DNA of 64,000 bases from assembly GCF_003576645.1 (NCBI RefSeq), contig NC_044925.1, forward strand, positions 6,808,145 to 6,872,144, in the 5' to 3' direction. Position numbers and translations under genes: made by a program. The notes beneath the pieces are model-generated. The model did not search any database, was not told where the DNA came from, and saw only the letters and a program-made list of their open reading frames with translations. This DNA comes from Ipomoea triloba. Its lineage: Eukaryota; Streptophyta; Magnoliopsida; Solanales; Convolvulaceae. Shown here one piece after another: positions 21,585 through 33,389 of this stretch. Each line of letters begins with the position of its first letter. Within the stretch, counting starts at the first letter, position 1.

Positions 21585-23236
21585 ATGGATCATTATCATT
21601 CAAGGCATTTAATGTTTAATCTGTCTAAGTTTAATGACTGGAAAATTCGGATGCAAGCTCATTTGTATGCTATACACGATGAGATGTGGGATGTCATAAC
21701 AAACGGACCCATCGTGATAATGATGGCAAACCCTAATTGAGTAGCATAAGAAGTTGGTGCACTTGAGATGATAGTTAAGCTAAATTCTTCCTTTGGTCCA
21801 GAAGAGAGAACTTGCAACAATCTGGACAACATTGCACGAGACATTCTTTACAAAACCATTGGCGAGACGTTATTTCCTAGAGTTAGGAAGTGCAAGACAG
21901 CCAAAGATATTTGGGAGACTCTCATGCTCATAGGAGAAGGAAATGAGTAAGAAAAGGAGAATAAGCTAACGATAGCTATGAAGAAGTTCGAGGACTTCAA
22001 AATGGGATCAACTGAATCCATCGCAGAGATGGAAACCCGATTTATGAAGCAATTGAGCGAGGTTGCAAATCTCGGAAAGGAACTCACTCAGAAAGAGATC
22101 AATCTTAAAATCCTTCGAGACCTTCCCAAGTTGTGGGAGATAAAGGTGATAGCTATGAGAGATCACCGAGACCTCAAGATGATTCATACCACCCAAATTT
22201 TTAGTGATCTGAAAGCGTAAGAGTTTGAGTGCGAAACGGCACATGAAGGTAAACTAGAGACAAGAAATGTGGCACTTGTTGCTAATCAGCAACCATCCAC
22301 ATCTTCAAGGTCAAACTCTAACCCTCTCTGATTTTCTCACTAACGAGCACTTGCTTTGTTTATCATGAAGTTTAAGAGATTCATGAGGAAAAATCAATCT
22401 CATGATAACTCGGCTACCCTGAAGTCATCTAGCCGAAGACACACTGAAAGGACGAGTGCTCCAAGGACTCATGAATCCGAAGACTCGCAAATGCTTTGCT
22501 ACAACAGTAGAAAACCTTGTCATTTCAAAGTTGAATGCCCATATCCTATAGATCATAAGCACCAAGACCAGACCAAGGGATCTGGAAGTCAGATAAAGAC
22601 ATTTGCCTTCTGGCAAACGAAGAAGAGGTAAACTCTCAAGCTTCTTCTTCCGAATGCGATTCTGAATCTAGCTGCAATGAAGATCCTATGGATTCAGTTC
22701 TTAAAGTGATGAAGGATTTCAAAGTTGTAAAAAGTACTCATTTTAAACTAAAGGAGATGAACACTCAACTATTGGCCGAACGAGAAGATCTCAAGAGGCT
22801 CGTGCTTAAAAATAGTGAGATGCTTACCTTGATGGGCCAGCTCGAGAAGTAAATTCTCCTACTTAAAGAAGAATGCAAAGCAAGAGAAGTAAGAGAGCAA
22901 AATTTGCGTAAGGTAATAGCGACATTTACTAATTCGTCTAAGATAATAAACCGAATGGTAGACGATCAAAGACCGTCCGGGAATAGAGCTGAACTCGGCT
23001 ACAATTCTAGCTCTCTAGCACAAGTCCAATTGACCAAACCCATAGATCCTTATACTAGTGGAGATTTAAACTCTATGTTTGTTCAAGGTCAAACTTTGCA
23101 CCCCGAGCCAATGACAATTGTTGATGTTAATAAAGAATGTCTTTTTAAGAAAAGAGCAATCATAAAACTCCCTTGTTGTGTTAAGTTTCATGTCATACAA
23201 TTCTCTACTTATAGTTCAGAAGGTAGTTCAGCTTAA
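21585..23236 (+). pseudogene. Ty1/copia gag (broken), element 1
   Basis: Structural capsid protein of a copia element, starting at ATG 21585 with FNLSKFNDWKIRMQAHL. Several stops break it (first after MMANPN near 21736), but the order of conserved blocks is clear. These are CKTAKDIWETLMLIGEGNE, KENKLTIAMKKFEDFKMGS, EINLKILRDLPKLWEIKVIA, a degraded CCHC knuckle (CYNSRKPCHFKVEC, about 22497-22538, with its second C and the G lost), and a coiled, charged C-terminal region ending DDQRPSGNRAELGYNS. This layout is that of plant copia elements with long gag. Protease and pol are absent: the sequence ends at 23236 and a second LTR begins nearby. Confidence 0.85.
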
Positions 23237-23275
23237 GGAGTTATTAGTCAAAATAAAGTTTAGAAGCAAGTAGTG

Positions 23276-23991
23276 TTTGTACTAGTACAACAGTTAGTTT
23301 AGATAGTTTGAAGACTTGAAGACTAAAGAACTGAAGAACTTAAGAGTACGAAGATCGGTTTCTAAACTAGATTCTACACTAGTACAGTCAAACTATTCAG
23401 AAACGGTTATTCTGTTTCAACTGCTTCAAGATTTCAGCAGCTTTAAATACCAACTCAATCTTACAAGTTGGGTTGTTGAAATTACAAAGATAGAATCCAC
23501 AGAGTATACTCTGACAAAGCTAAATTGTTATCTTGACAAAGCCTACCCTTAATTCAAGATTGGAAATCTCTTTACGATAAGATGGGCAAGAATTCCCTCT
23601 GGACCTCAACACAAAGAGATCAGGAAATCGGACATTTGACAACTCTTCAAGGCCAAACTCAAGGATGAAGATTTGACGAAGATCCAGTAGTTTGCCGCGT
23701 GAACTCAATTGTATTATGGGTACATCATTTACCAATTGATTCAATGGAGAGTTTGGCGACCAAAGTGAAGCCCCTCAGATATAGGAACTGTGTTTCCGAA
23801 CAAGGTTACCAATTTGCATGAGTTCTTTACTACTTTTTATGTCTGCTTTATTTCTTGCAAATGAAACCCTGACCTACTAGCTGAACTAGTTCGTAAAACA
23901 CTTGGTGAGATTCTGTTGAACTTAGCAACTATTTTCTATAAACTGATTCTCTCCTAAAATCGCTAAGTAATTTGGCTAGGCACGAATTTCA
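23276..23991 (+). repeat. Ty1/copia 5' LTR (element 2), left edge approximate
   Basis: The right end is set by a primer-binding site (CTTGGTATCAAAGCGGGTC, 23992-24010). The left end is taken at TGTTTGTACTAGTACAACAG but no target duplication confirms it. A TATA-like TTTAAATACC lies near 23440. The short leader and tRNA-Met primer site are typical of copia. Confidence 0.55.
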
Positions 23992-24179
23992 CTTGGTATC
24001 AAAGCGGGTCACAAGATCTAACTCTTGCTTTTTTATCCTTGCCTAGTCTTTGTGTTTCCTTCCTAGCTCTCTGCTTTCAAAATGCGATATTACTATGTGA
24101 ATCTATTTATTGGAGTTGTTTCCCTCTTTTGAATTATGGAAGGTTAAGCTCGACTGCCACAACTGATCGGTACAAATTT

Positions 24180-25162
24180 CGGCTATTGGTAAGCCAGAAC
24201 CGGAATCTATCTTCAAGCTCAAGGGGTAAATGTCTGGAAGTCGGTTACCCATGGATGGACTCATCCCACAAGAACCCAAGATGATAAAACAGATATCCTC
24301 GCACCTATCGATCAATGGTCTGCAGCAGAAATCTTTGACAGCGATAACAATAATAAGGCATTGAATACTATCACCCGAACCCTCGATGAAGGTCAACTCG
24401 GACTAATCGCTGGTTGTAGCTCAGCAAAAGACGCCTGGGAAATATTGGAGAAACTCTATGAAAGCGATTCATCTATCAAACAGACTAAAATGCAGCAGGT
24501 TCATACCAGATTCGAAGAATTGCGCATGAAAGATGAAGAAACTATTGTTGAGTTCAATGCCAGGGTATAGGAATTGAAAAATGAAGCCGTTGTATTGGGC
24601 GAACTCTTCTCATCAGACAAATTGGTCAGAAAGATATTGAGGTCGCTTCCGATACGCTTCAAGATGAAGGTAACAGCCATACAAGAAAGTACTGGCTAGG
24701 AAAACAAGTTAGTCGCCGAGTTAATGAACAATCTGAGGACTTATGAAATGGACATTCTCTCACAAGAAAGCAGCAATAAACAAGGCAAGAATCTGGTATT
24801 TCTTGTGGAAGGCGGTGATTCGAAAGAAGAAATTGAAGATCTGGATGAGGAAGTAGTCGCGCGCCAGAAATTTCTCCAAGATCCTGAAGCAAATAAATCA
24901 GAGAAACAAGGGAGGCAAGTCACAGATTAATCGTACAAATAATGCCTCCTCATCAACATCAAAAACTGGATCTAAGATGACAAACCCTAATTCCTCAAGG
25001 AATTCGGGTCAATATGCTCAGACTAGAAATCAATCACGTACAAATCAATGGCAATCATCCGAGAATAAGAATAAGAACAAAGGCATACAGTGTCGTGAAT
25101 GTGAAGGTTTTGGTCACATCCATGTTGAATGTGTGCCTATCTCAAAAGGAAGAAATCTATGA
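24180..25162 (+). pseudogene. Ty1/copia gag with CCHC knuckle (broken), element 2
   Basis: Begins with YLQAQGVNVWKSVTHGWTHP, then ALNTITRTLDEGQLGLIAGC and SSAKDAWEILEKLYESD, TKMQQVHTRFEELRMKDEET, KLVRKILRSLPIRFKMKVTA, and ends with a zinc knuckle GIQCRECEGFGHIHVEC (about 25083-25133). Block order is that of plant copia gag. Stops after NARV (24570), after QESTG (about 24700) and after QVTD (24928) disrupt it. Its second knuckle G is kept, in contrast to element 1. Nothing of protease or pol follows. Confidence 0.85.
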
Positions 25163-26744
25163 AGGACTCAACCTGGAGTTATGAAGAAGGCACTGAGGAA
25201 ACCCTGGAAGAAGATGAGGAAATCTCTGGAAATTTTGTCGCATTCATAGTCACGAAAATCTTTATGGTTTGCGACATTGTTTAGTCGGATAAATGCTTTT
25301 CATTGTTGAGATACTTGAGCAAAACAATGTCGTATGTACTATATTTGGAGTAACATACGTATTTGATGTAGGCTGAGAAACAAATATATGAAAGGAAAAT
25401 GAAATAATTTTTGTGTCGTGTTAATTAAAACACTGCCTTAAAAATATTTTTGTGATGCTCTCGATGGGTTAACACAGAACTACTCACGATGAACTTGACT
25501 CTCACAATGCTCAGACAAACATACGAGGAAGATGAAGAAAGAAGCAATTCTTGTGTTTGATGATGAAGGAGATGACATATTATATACTACTCCATATAAT
25601 TGTCACCTCCATTTCAGCAAGGAAAAAAAATAATGCGACGGATAAAAGTGTTGCCACACCACACCTCACACGCAGGCGAACCGAACCAGGCGTGCAGCGG
25701 TGCGCGCGTGGTTCCCCTTTATTTCCCCTCCATAATGGTTCAAGCCTTGTATGAAAGGTTGGAGTTTTAAAGGAACGAAAAAGTTAGTTTTGAAACCAAT
25801 GTGGGACAACAAGTTTAGCCAAATAATCCTTCCTTTCTTTCAATGTTTTTTGAACACACAGAAATCCCATACTCCTCGAGGTATGATTTAGTTACGTTAG
25901 ACAAGAGACTTGTGATACTTCATTGTTTCATTCTTGTAGAAGTGTAGTTATAGCCAACATCGGATAGATCATATTCATAATGGCTAGTGAAGTAACGTAA
26001 TGTTATAGATAGTTGAATTTTGAATTGCATAATCACTTCACCTTGTATTTGGCCTTGTGTTATACAAGAGGATAATCCAAGTCATAAAATGGCATGACTA
26101 AACTATTCACTTTAAGGCAATGAAGCTATACACAAGTTCTATGCCAAAGCATGTTTTAATTTGGCACTGATATTTTCTTAAGAGTGTTGTTAACTAGGTC
26201 ACTCGACTTGCATTTCACTAAAAGCAATAACGCTAAATTAGACTGAGCAGCTCCCGTTAAGCTTATCAGTCACCATAAATGAATGATAGCGTCGCCCTAA
26301 CCAAGGAAAAAAATAAACCTAGAAGATGGAAGAAGAGCTTTGTTTTTAGTTATGAAATGGGGATGAGATATAAATTGATGATTTAATTTTGTCCCTAAAA
26401 TTCACGGTCTCAAACAAGAAAAACTAACGGAAGAGTAAATATGGTTAAAAATTGATACTTAGAGGACATCGGGTGGTCAAGAGCAAAGGTTAGGATCAAA
26501 CGTTGCATGACCACTAAATTCAGATGAATGAGATGATCATTCTTGTTATTAACTCCAAAATAAAATAGCTTGATGTATGAAAGCATCTGATTCAATTTAG
26601 TAATTATAATAGTTAGTCTAAACATGACTTATATTTTTTTTTCATTAATATTGACTAATGTATCTTCATGTGTGTGTTTGTATTTATTCCTCCCAATTTT
26701 AGATTTAAACATTCTAATGTGCATAAATTTTATTAAAAAATATT
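25163..26744. other. No gene recognised
   Basis: Only short frames. At about 25793-25806 the phrase AACCAATGTGGGACAA is the complement of the TTGTCCCACATTGGTT motif common in copia LTRs (compare 49759-49774), so part of this region may be a minus-strand LTR remnant with unclear limits. Confidence 0.4.
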
Positions 26745-27297
26745 GAGTAAATACCAGTGGAGGTCTCCCGACTTTGATGACATCACCACTTTTAGTCTTC
26801 AACTTTTAAATCAATCACTTTTAGTCCTCCGACTTTGATGGCACCGCCACTTTTAGTCCTCAACTTTTAAATCAACCACTTTTAGTCCTCTTACTTTTTG
26901 TTTCTAGCCACCTATGGTCATTCCTTTACAATTGGACATCTAATGTCATTTTTTCAAGGGCAATTCGGTTATTTCATAATTAATGTATTAAGTATTATGT
27001 TTCCTCATCAGAATAATTGAAGAAACCCTATTCCCCACTCTCCTTTGTTAACACTAAATTTTGGACCAAATGACTGAATTGCCCTTGAGAAAATGACATT
27101 AGATGTCCAATTGTAAATGAAGGACCATAGGTGGCTAGAAACAAAAAGTAGGAGGACTAAAAGTGGTTGATTTAAAAGTTGAGGACTAAAACTGGCAATG
27201 CCATCAAAGTCGAATGACTAAAAGTGGTTAATTTAAAAGTTGAGGACTAAAAGTAATAGTGCCATCAAAGTCGGAGGACCTCCACTGGTATTTACTC
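26745..27297. mobile_element. Foldback MITE, 9-bp duplication
   Basis: Inverted repeats of about 240 bp fill nearly the whole element. Ends GAGTAAATACCAGTGGAGGTC and its complement, with inner phrases such as GACATTAGATGTCCAATTGTAA in one arm and complements in the other. Flanks AAAAATATT at 26736-26744 and 27298-27306 form a perfect 9-bp duplication, indicating Mutator-type transposition. Within each arm the phrase CACTTTTAGTCCTC repeats about every 60-65 bp. Confidence 0.85.
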
Positions 27298-27415
27298 AAA
27301 AATATTCATGTAATTTTATTTTTTTTCGAAAACAATATTCATGTAATTTGTGTGTAAATGCATTGCAGAAAATAATACAACTTAAAAAGGAATTGAAGAG
27401 TACGTAAGATCACAA

Positions 27416-27657
27416 CAGGGCCGGATTTTAGGGCGTGCAAGATGTGCTACCGCACAAGGCCTCAAAATTTTGGGGGCCCCTAGTCTAGCCCTGGCCTAAT
27501 AGTTAGTATATGTATTTGTAATTATATTGGTACAAAATTAGATTTTTTGCATTTTTCTCTTTGCAATTTTTTTTTTCAATTAGCAGTTTATTTATACTTT
27601 GATAGGGCCTCACTTATTTACCAGCACAGGGCCACGCAAATAAAAAAACCGGCCCTG
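27416..27657. mobile_element. hAT-type MITE
   Basis: Ends CAGGGCCGG and CCGGCCCTG are perfect 9-bp inverted repeats, flanked by a perfect 8-bp duplication GATCACAA (27408-27415 and 27658-27665), the hallmark of hAT transposition. 242 bp, no coding capacity. Shares its end with the larger hAT element at 36443-37224. Confidence 0.9.
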
Positions 27658-27669
27658 GATCACAATTAT

Positions 27670-27890
27670 GTATTTTTTTTTTTGGACCATGCTCCGCACA
27701 ATACTATGTAAACCATAATAAAAAGTACATTATTCGTGTATTTAATGTACATTATATAAAATAATGTACTTTCAGTACTCAAATAATGTATTTTTCCTGA
27801 ATGCAATGTACATTTTTAATATATTAAAAGTACATTATTTATGTATTGAATGTATATTATTTGATAGTATGATGCATATGGTGGCGTGGA
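27670..27890. mobile_element. AT-rich foldback element with AAAGTACATTAT motif
   Basis: The arms contain TGGACCATGC...AAAAAGTACATTATT and complements ATAATGTACTTT, and outer phrases TGGACCAT / ATGGTGGCGTGGA are partly inverted. The same family appears at 36559-36778, where the arms are cleaner. Boundaries are approximate. Confidence 0.5.
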
Positions 27891-28424
27891 ACATAACATT
27901 GAATTAAACTTGAACCCATTCAGGTATGAGATAAGTCTTTAAGTTCTTTTTTTTTCGGAGAAGATAAGTCTTAATTATCATGTGTTTTAACGATATGGTT
28001 ATCTGTACTAAGGAAAAAAAGGGAAAAGCAAAAGGTCAAGCAGGGTTTGGGCTTTCTGGTTAGGAACATTTGGACTTGAAAAGATGAAATGGACTACACT
28101 AGTAGTTCATGTCCAAGATGAAATCTAGTTTACAAGTATATAAACAAAATAAAATATCGTTATATATATATACACACACGCGCGCGCACACATATATATA
28201 AAGGATTATATGAGACTTGTTCTAGGAGAAAATTAAGAACCAAATCAACTAATTTTAGTCATTTAATTGGCCAAATCTAACGATTTTAGGTAAGGCTAAA
28301 AATCACGGTGGTATTTTGTTAAATTTTTTAACTTTAAAAGTACATTTTTCAAAACTATATAGTGTACTTTGCAACTTTATACGGTGATTTTTGGTCAGTT
28401 TGAAAGTAGAGTGCACTTAGCGTT

Positions 28425-29157
28425 TAAGGGCGGAGCCAAACACTTTATGTTAAGGGCGGGTGGTGGAGGCAAAATACATAAAAATTTACAATGTCAATCA
28501 ACATCAGTACTGATCATACATGATATCATTATATGTACCATACATAATTATACTATTTATTATTGATAATAATTTTTAATGATAATTTATTTAACAATTG
28601 ACATCGATGTCAATCGATACTTCAAAATTTTCCACATAACACAAAATATATACAATAATAATCTTGCTTGTCATCACTCTTTTATCAAATAAAAGTTGTC
28701 ATTTATTTTGTTGATAACATTTTTTTTACGTAATTAGCTGATATACATTTTACTAATTAACTTAATATTATAAAATTTGAGGATAGGGACGAATTCCAAA
28801 ATCACAAATTAAAGAGCGAATATTAAAATTAATTTTTCCAGTTTCAAAACTAGTCTTTTGAAGTAGCACATGTAAATCATAAAAATTTAAATAAATAATG
28901 AAAATAAATAATAACTAACTAATTAATTACTTGATTTATTTATTTTTATTTGGTGAATTTAGACTTCAATATATGTCTCGGGCTTATTTAATATATACCT
29001 AGTATAATTTTTTAATAATTAAAAATTTTAGGGGGGCAAAAGAAAATTTTTATTCTTAATATAATAATATATACATAAATATTTATTAATATTTTTTGGA
29101 TAGGGTAGGGTAGGGTGGGGCCAAGGCCCCCTACCCACCCACGTTCCCCAGTCCCGG
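28425..29157. mobile_element. Probable hAT element with 8-bp duplication
   Basis: TTAGCGTT lies at 28417-28424 and again at 29158-29165. The left end reads TAAGGGCGGAGCC, a common plant hAT end, and the right end is GC-rich (CCACGTTCCCCAGTCCCGG). The terminal inverted repeats are poorly conserved, so the duplication carries most of the weight. No transposase frame. Confidence 0.6.
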
Positions 29158-29295
29158 TTAGCGTTCATTTTTTAGAGTTTATAGTTTTTTTTTTTTTTTT
29201 TTTTACTTTGGTTTAGTATTTCACATTTTAGTTTGTTCATAATGTTCACTTTTTACATTTTGAAGTTTAGTATTTACGGTTAGATTTAAATTTTA

Positions 29296-29595
29296 GGGTG
29301 TGTTTGGTTGACGGGTTTTGGTATAAGGTATGGGTATCAAAGTGATTGTTATTGTTTGGTTGACAGGTTTTTAGAATACTACTATCGTTTGAAATATCCC
29401 ATTAATTGAAAAATCCATACCCTTATTAAATAAATGTTTCATTTCCCTTCCTCCTTTCTTCCCCAATTATTAATAATCATTCTCATTCCACCCTACTACC
29501 AAACATGCAAAATACTTTCACAAAAATCCATTACCCTTACCAAGTATTTGATACCCATACCGATTTCGATTCCCATGTGCGAACCAAACACACCC
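29296..29595. mobile_element. Tourist-like MITE (PIF/Harbinger)
   Basis: Perfect 14-bp ends GGGTGTGTTTGGTT and complement, flanked by TTA at 29293-29295 and 29596-29598. 300 bp, non-coding. The duplication and terminal G-rich repeats fit PIF/Harbinger-driven MITEs. Confidence 0.85.
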
Positions 29596-29598
29596 TTA

Positions 29599-30162
29599 GT
29601 TTCTAGTTTAGATTTTCTCCATAAATGCACCATATACTGTTAAAAGTTACACTTTATATATAACAAACTCTTTTTATTTGATTAATAATTCCTATAAAAT
29701 GTCAAGTCAGGGATAACCGATAATTATAAAGATTTTTTTTTTAAATAATATCATCTCATGATTTATGAAATAACAATCAAAATAAAATTAACTGGAAGAA
29801 ATTATACGATTGTCTAATCTAAAATTTCATTATTAAACATCCAAAGTAAATAATTTTTATTTAAACAAAAAAAGAAAAAAATTTCAAAAAATTTGTCCTG
29901 AAACACCATCATAATTACTTTATTGTCTAAAATAATGTCTATAGGCCAAAGCACAGTAAAGAACCTTAAACACTCTCTACATATATATGACGTAACAAAG
30001 ATGGAAGCCAATTAATGCATATTTTCTGTTCATAATATCATCTAATGCATGCATCATCTTACAACAACTGATCATATGCCATAATGGACTGAACTTGATA
30101 GCTCATAGCATAATATATAGTTTTGGGGGTCAAACCTTGTTCATCAGCAGCTCATTACTTGT

Positions 30163-30206
<44 letters not shown>

Positions 30207-30524
30207 CTATTTTGACAAATCAAAGAATTGATGAACAAAAATGTTATTTGACAGTTTAATCTCAGTTGCTACTAAGCTTGGGTTAGGATTTAAGGTGTTT
30301 AATGTGCATGGCAAACACTCGGGACATTCCTCTTACTAAATAAGATCTCGAAAAAAATCATTATTTAATTTTGTTGGGGTGTTTTCTCTCCTGCTAATTA
30401 ATATATTCAAAGAATAATATTTCATCTTTAAAAACAAGCTTTTCTTAAATTGTAATGCAACTACTCAAGTAGCATAATTCGTTAGAACAAAAACACACAA
30501 AACAAACCAAAACAAAACAAAAAT
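29599..30524. other. No gene seen; (AAT)n microsatellite
   Basis: AT-rich non-coding DNA with an (AAT)n tract at about 30164-30206. Confidence 0.6.
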
Positions 30525-30934
30525 GAGTTAATTCAATTTTTGGTCCTAGATTTATACGTGACAGTCCACTTTTAGTCCTTTTTTTTTATTAGAACATTCA
30601 TATTTGGTCATAGTATTATTGTGGCATGACCCTTTTTAGTCTTCTACCAACAAAATCGTTAAAATGACATTTAATACAAAGGCATTTTGATCATTTATAT
30701 ACAAAGTGAGTTGACTCTGCTATATTTTTATGTTTTTTTTTTTTTTTGAAGAAATCTGTAATTGACCGAAATGCATTTGTATTTATCGGTGTTAAAACTA
30801 TTTTGTTGATAGAGAACCAAAAATGATCAAATGTCATAATAATACTAGGATCAAATATGAATGTTCTGATAAAAAAGTATTAAAAGTGGATTGTCATCTA
30901 TAAATCTAGAACAAAAATGGAATATAATTAACCC
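30525..30934. mobile_element. Foldback MITE, 9-10 bp duplication
   Basis: Ends GAGTTAATTC and complement of GGGTTAATTA, with long imperfect arms containing TTTTTGGTCCTAGATTTATA and CATATTTGGTC / GATCAAATATG. Flanks AAACAAAAAT at 30515-30524 and 30935-30944. Same design as the elements at 26745, 38895, 55010 and 59545. Confidence 0.75.
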
Positions 30935-30944
30935 AAACAAAAAT

Positions 30945-31600
30945 TGAAACATAAAGTCAAAGTTGTGGCCGGCCTCAACTATTGACTAAAGTCAATGAGC
31001 TTTAATCTAATAAGGTTTTTTGGTAGGTAGTAAGTAGTAAGTTTCATGAGGAATTACTGTACTACAAAAACATTAATCGACTAATGTAAATGAATCTAAG
31101 TGGCATACACACGCAATTTAAGTTGATGGTTGTCTCATTCGGAAAAGAAAATGATGTCCCAATTATCTCACCATGAAAGGGAGGCTTTGGTTACTCAAAA
31201 TTCAACATCCCACAATTTCTTCACTTTTGTTGTTTTTAATAATATGTTATCCGAATCTCAATTTTTTTCTACGCTCGAATCATTTCTATTTTCTAGCTAG
31301 GTTGCCCCAAATCCTTATATATATTGCTTGGGTTTTGTCTCTTTAGCTACTTGCATAGTTAGTTGCTGCATGGCATTTTTACATCCCCATATCTCAGACG
31401 ATTGGCTTGTTGGCTATAGTGTAATGTCCGGTGGACTTCAAACCGATGATAGATTGAGACTTTCTTTTAGATTCTTGCTACTAATAATGACACTAGTATT
31501 TTCTACTTACGATTGCTCTAAAGTTCAAAGTTTAGATTTTTTCTCAGGTTTTTTTTTAGATCCAACAAGGAAATAGAGGAAGGAGAGAAGGGGAAAGTTG

Positions 31601-31602
<2 letters not shown>
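30945..31602. other. No gene recognised
   Basis: An 82-codon frame at 31328-31576 starts MGFVSLATCIVSCCMAFLHP but has no recognisable domain and no supporting context; not called as a gene. A (TA)n run begins at 31603. Confidence 0.5.
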
Positions 31603-31645
<43 letters not shown>

Positions 31646-31687
31646 GTTCCGGTGTGGTCGCGCTTTAACTTGCAGTCAGTGCGCCCA

Positions 31688-31947
31688 CACCACTATGTAT
31701 ACAAATATACACCACTCAATGTTAGAAAATGCACAACACAAATATGTATCATTAGGTACACATCACCAAAAAACACACCACTAAGAATGCAAATATACAC
31801 CACACAGTTTTCGGAAATGTACAATTTGGGGCAGGTGAGTTATGGTGCATTATTTTGGGTATGTTGTGTGTTTTTGGTGTTTTTGTGTATTTTTATTGTT
31901 GTGCATTTTCTAACATTGAGTGGTGTATATTTGTATACATAGTGGTG
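31688..31947. mobile_element. Inverted-repeat element with perfect 50-bp arms
   Basis: Arms 31688-31737 and 31898-31947 are exact complements (CACCACTATGTATACAAATA at the outer start). The loop of 160 bp also contains AAAACACACCA/GTGTTTTTGGTG complements. The element lies between a (TA)n microsatellite (31603-31641) and a (TG)n tract (32007-32055). No target duplication could be fixed because of these flanks. The exact arm identity suggests recent insertion or gene conversion. Confidence 0.6.
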
Positions 31948-31994
31948 TATACCGCACCGATCGTAGGGAAGGCTCGACCACATTTGAGCATATT

Positions 31995-32006
<12 letters not shown>

Positions 32007-32055
<49 letters not shown>
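32007..32055. repeat. (TG)n microsatellite
   Basis: About 24 TG units, preceded by (TA)n. Likely hypervariable. Confidence 0.95.
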
Positions 32056-32056
<1 letters not shown>

Positions 32057-32099
32057 CCCATGCGGTTGATGACCTTTTCAGGTGTAGTTGTGCAGTTGC

Positions 32100-32460
32100 T
32101 TAGGTGCGTAATTTTCCTTCTTAATGTACGTGACTTTTCTTTTTAAGGTGTGTGGTTTGTATGCTTAAGGTACGTTAGTGTTGAAACTTAAGGTACGTGA
32201 ACCTAAAAGTTAATAAGGTGCGTGGTTTTCCTTCTTAAGGTGCGTGATTTGTATGCTTAAGGTGCGTGAGTTGTTGAAACTTAAGGTGCACCATTTTAAA
32301 ACCTTAGGTACGTGATTTGTGTTCTTAAGGTGCGTCTGCTTAAAGTTTTAAGTGCGCGTGGTTTGTGTTCTTAAGGTGCTTTATTTATGTGCTTAAGGTG
32401 AGTGGTTTGTGTACTTAATGTGCGTCATTTTAATGCTTAAGGTGAGTAACCGTACAACCG
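32100..32460. repeat. Degenerate short tandem array (CTTAAGGTGCGTG motif)
   Basis: About 13 imperfect units of 20-32 bp, each with a core close to CTTAAGGTGCGTGRTTTG. Spacers differ in length, so it is not a CRISPR array and not a simple satellite. Such arrays are often inside non-autonomous plant transposons. Confidence 0.65.
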
Positions 32461-32473
32461 CACGCGAACCCTT

Positions 32474-32511
<38 letters not shown>

Positions 32512-32512
32512 A

Positions 32513-33385
32513 ATCATATGCGAACGAATGCTTTAGGTAAAAAAATAGGACTAAATCTCAATCATAGATCTAATCCAAATCAACAGTCTAGAATGAAGTA
32601 GAATTTAAAAACACGCGGTGGCATTATTGTAATTTTGTGTACATATGTTTAGATGTTTTTTGTCTTCAAGTGCACATTTTGCCTTTTTTCGAGTGTACGT
32701 TTTTCTTCTTCGAGTGCATATGTTTTGTCTCAGTACGTAGTTTTTCCCATTGAGTGTATATCTTTGTGGTTTTGAGTGCACAGTTTTGACCTTCGAGTGC
32801 ATATTTCTGTGCCTTCAAATGCAAAATTATGGGTCAATGTTTATTATATCTTTTGCCTTATTTTGCAATAGCGTATAACTAAATTTTTAATAAAATTTGT
32901 GAGATTTACAAACGATTTGTAAGGGTAATTGCTTCAATAATACTTAAGTTGAATAACTCTCCATTTTTGGTACCATAATTGCTTAGATTGCACATATTTC
33001 TGTCTTCGTGTGCAGAATTTTGTCATTCGAGTACATATTTTTGTTCCTTCAAGTGAACAATTATGGACCAATATTTATTATATCTTTTGCCTTCTTTTCA
33101 ACAATGTATAATAACTAAATTTTTAATGAAATTTGTGAGGTTTACAAACGATTTGTATGGGTAATTGTTTCAATAACATTTAAGTTCAATAACTCACCTC
33201 TTTTGCACCATAATTGCTTCAATTGCACATTTTTGTGCCTTCAAGTGCATAATTTTGGCGTTTGTGTGCACTTTTTTTTTGCCTTCAAGTGCACAGTTTT
33301 TGTTAATTCAAAGTGTAATTTTTTTTTAAAGAATAGTAGATCTAGACGAAATTAATGACTAAGATTTGTGTGCATTTTCACCTGA
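32513..33385. mobile_element. Candidate non-autonomous element (Helitron-like?) with CTTCAAGTGCA repeats
   Basis: Starts near TCATATGCGAACGAATGC and contains repeated CTTCRAGTGCACA-type phrases. A tandem duplication of about 234 bp is included (32825-33057 and 33058-33300; shared phrase GGTAATTG, ATTTGTGAGATTTACAAACG). A related phrase set with opposite orientation occurs at 51225-51400. No terminal inverted repeats were found, so a Helitron is possible; the CTRR end with hairpin could not be identified. Confidence 0.35.
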
Positions 33386-33389
33386 AAAG

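Noticed and set aside
31328..31576. 82-codon frame with a hydrophobic start
   Set aside because: Looks like a signal peptide at first, but no domain, no neighbouring exon, and composition as in the surrounding non-coding DNA.
32100..32460. CRISPR-like array
   Set aside because: Units are imperfect, spacers vary in length and are not unique inserts of constant size, and the context is a plant genome.
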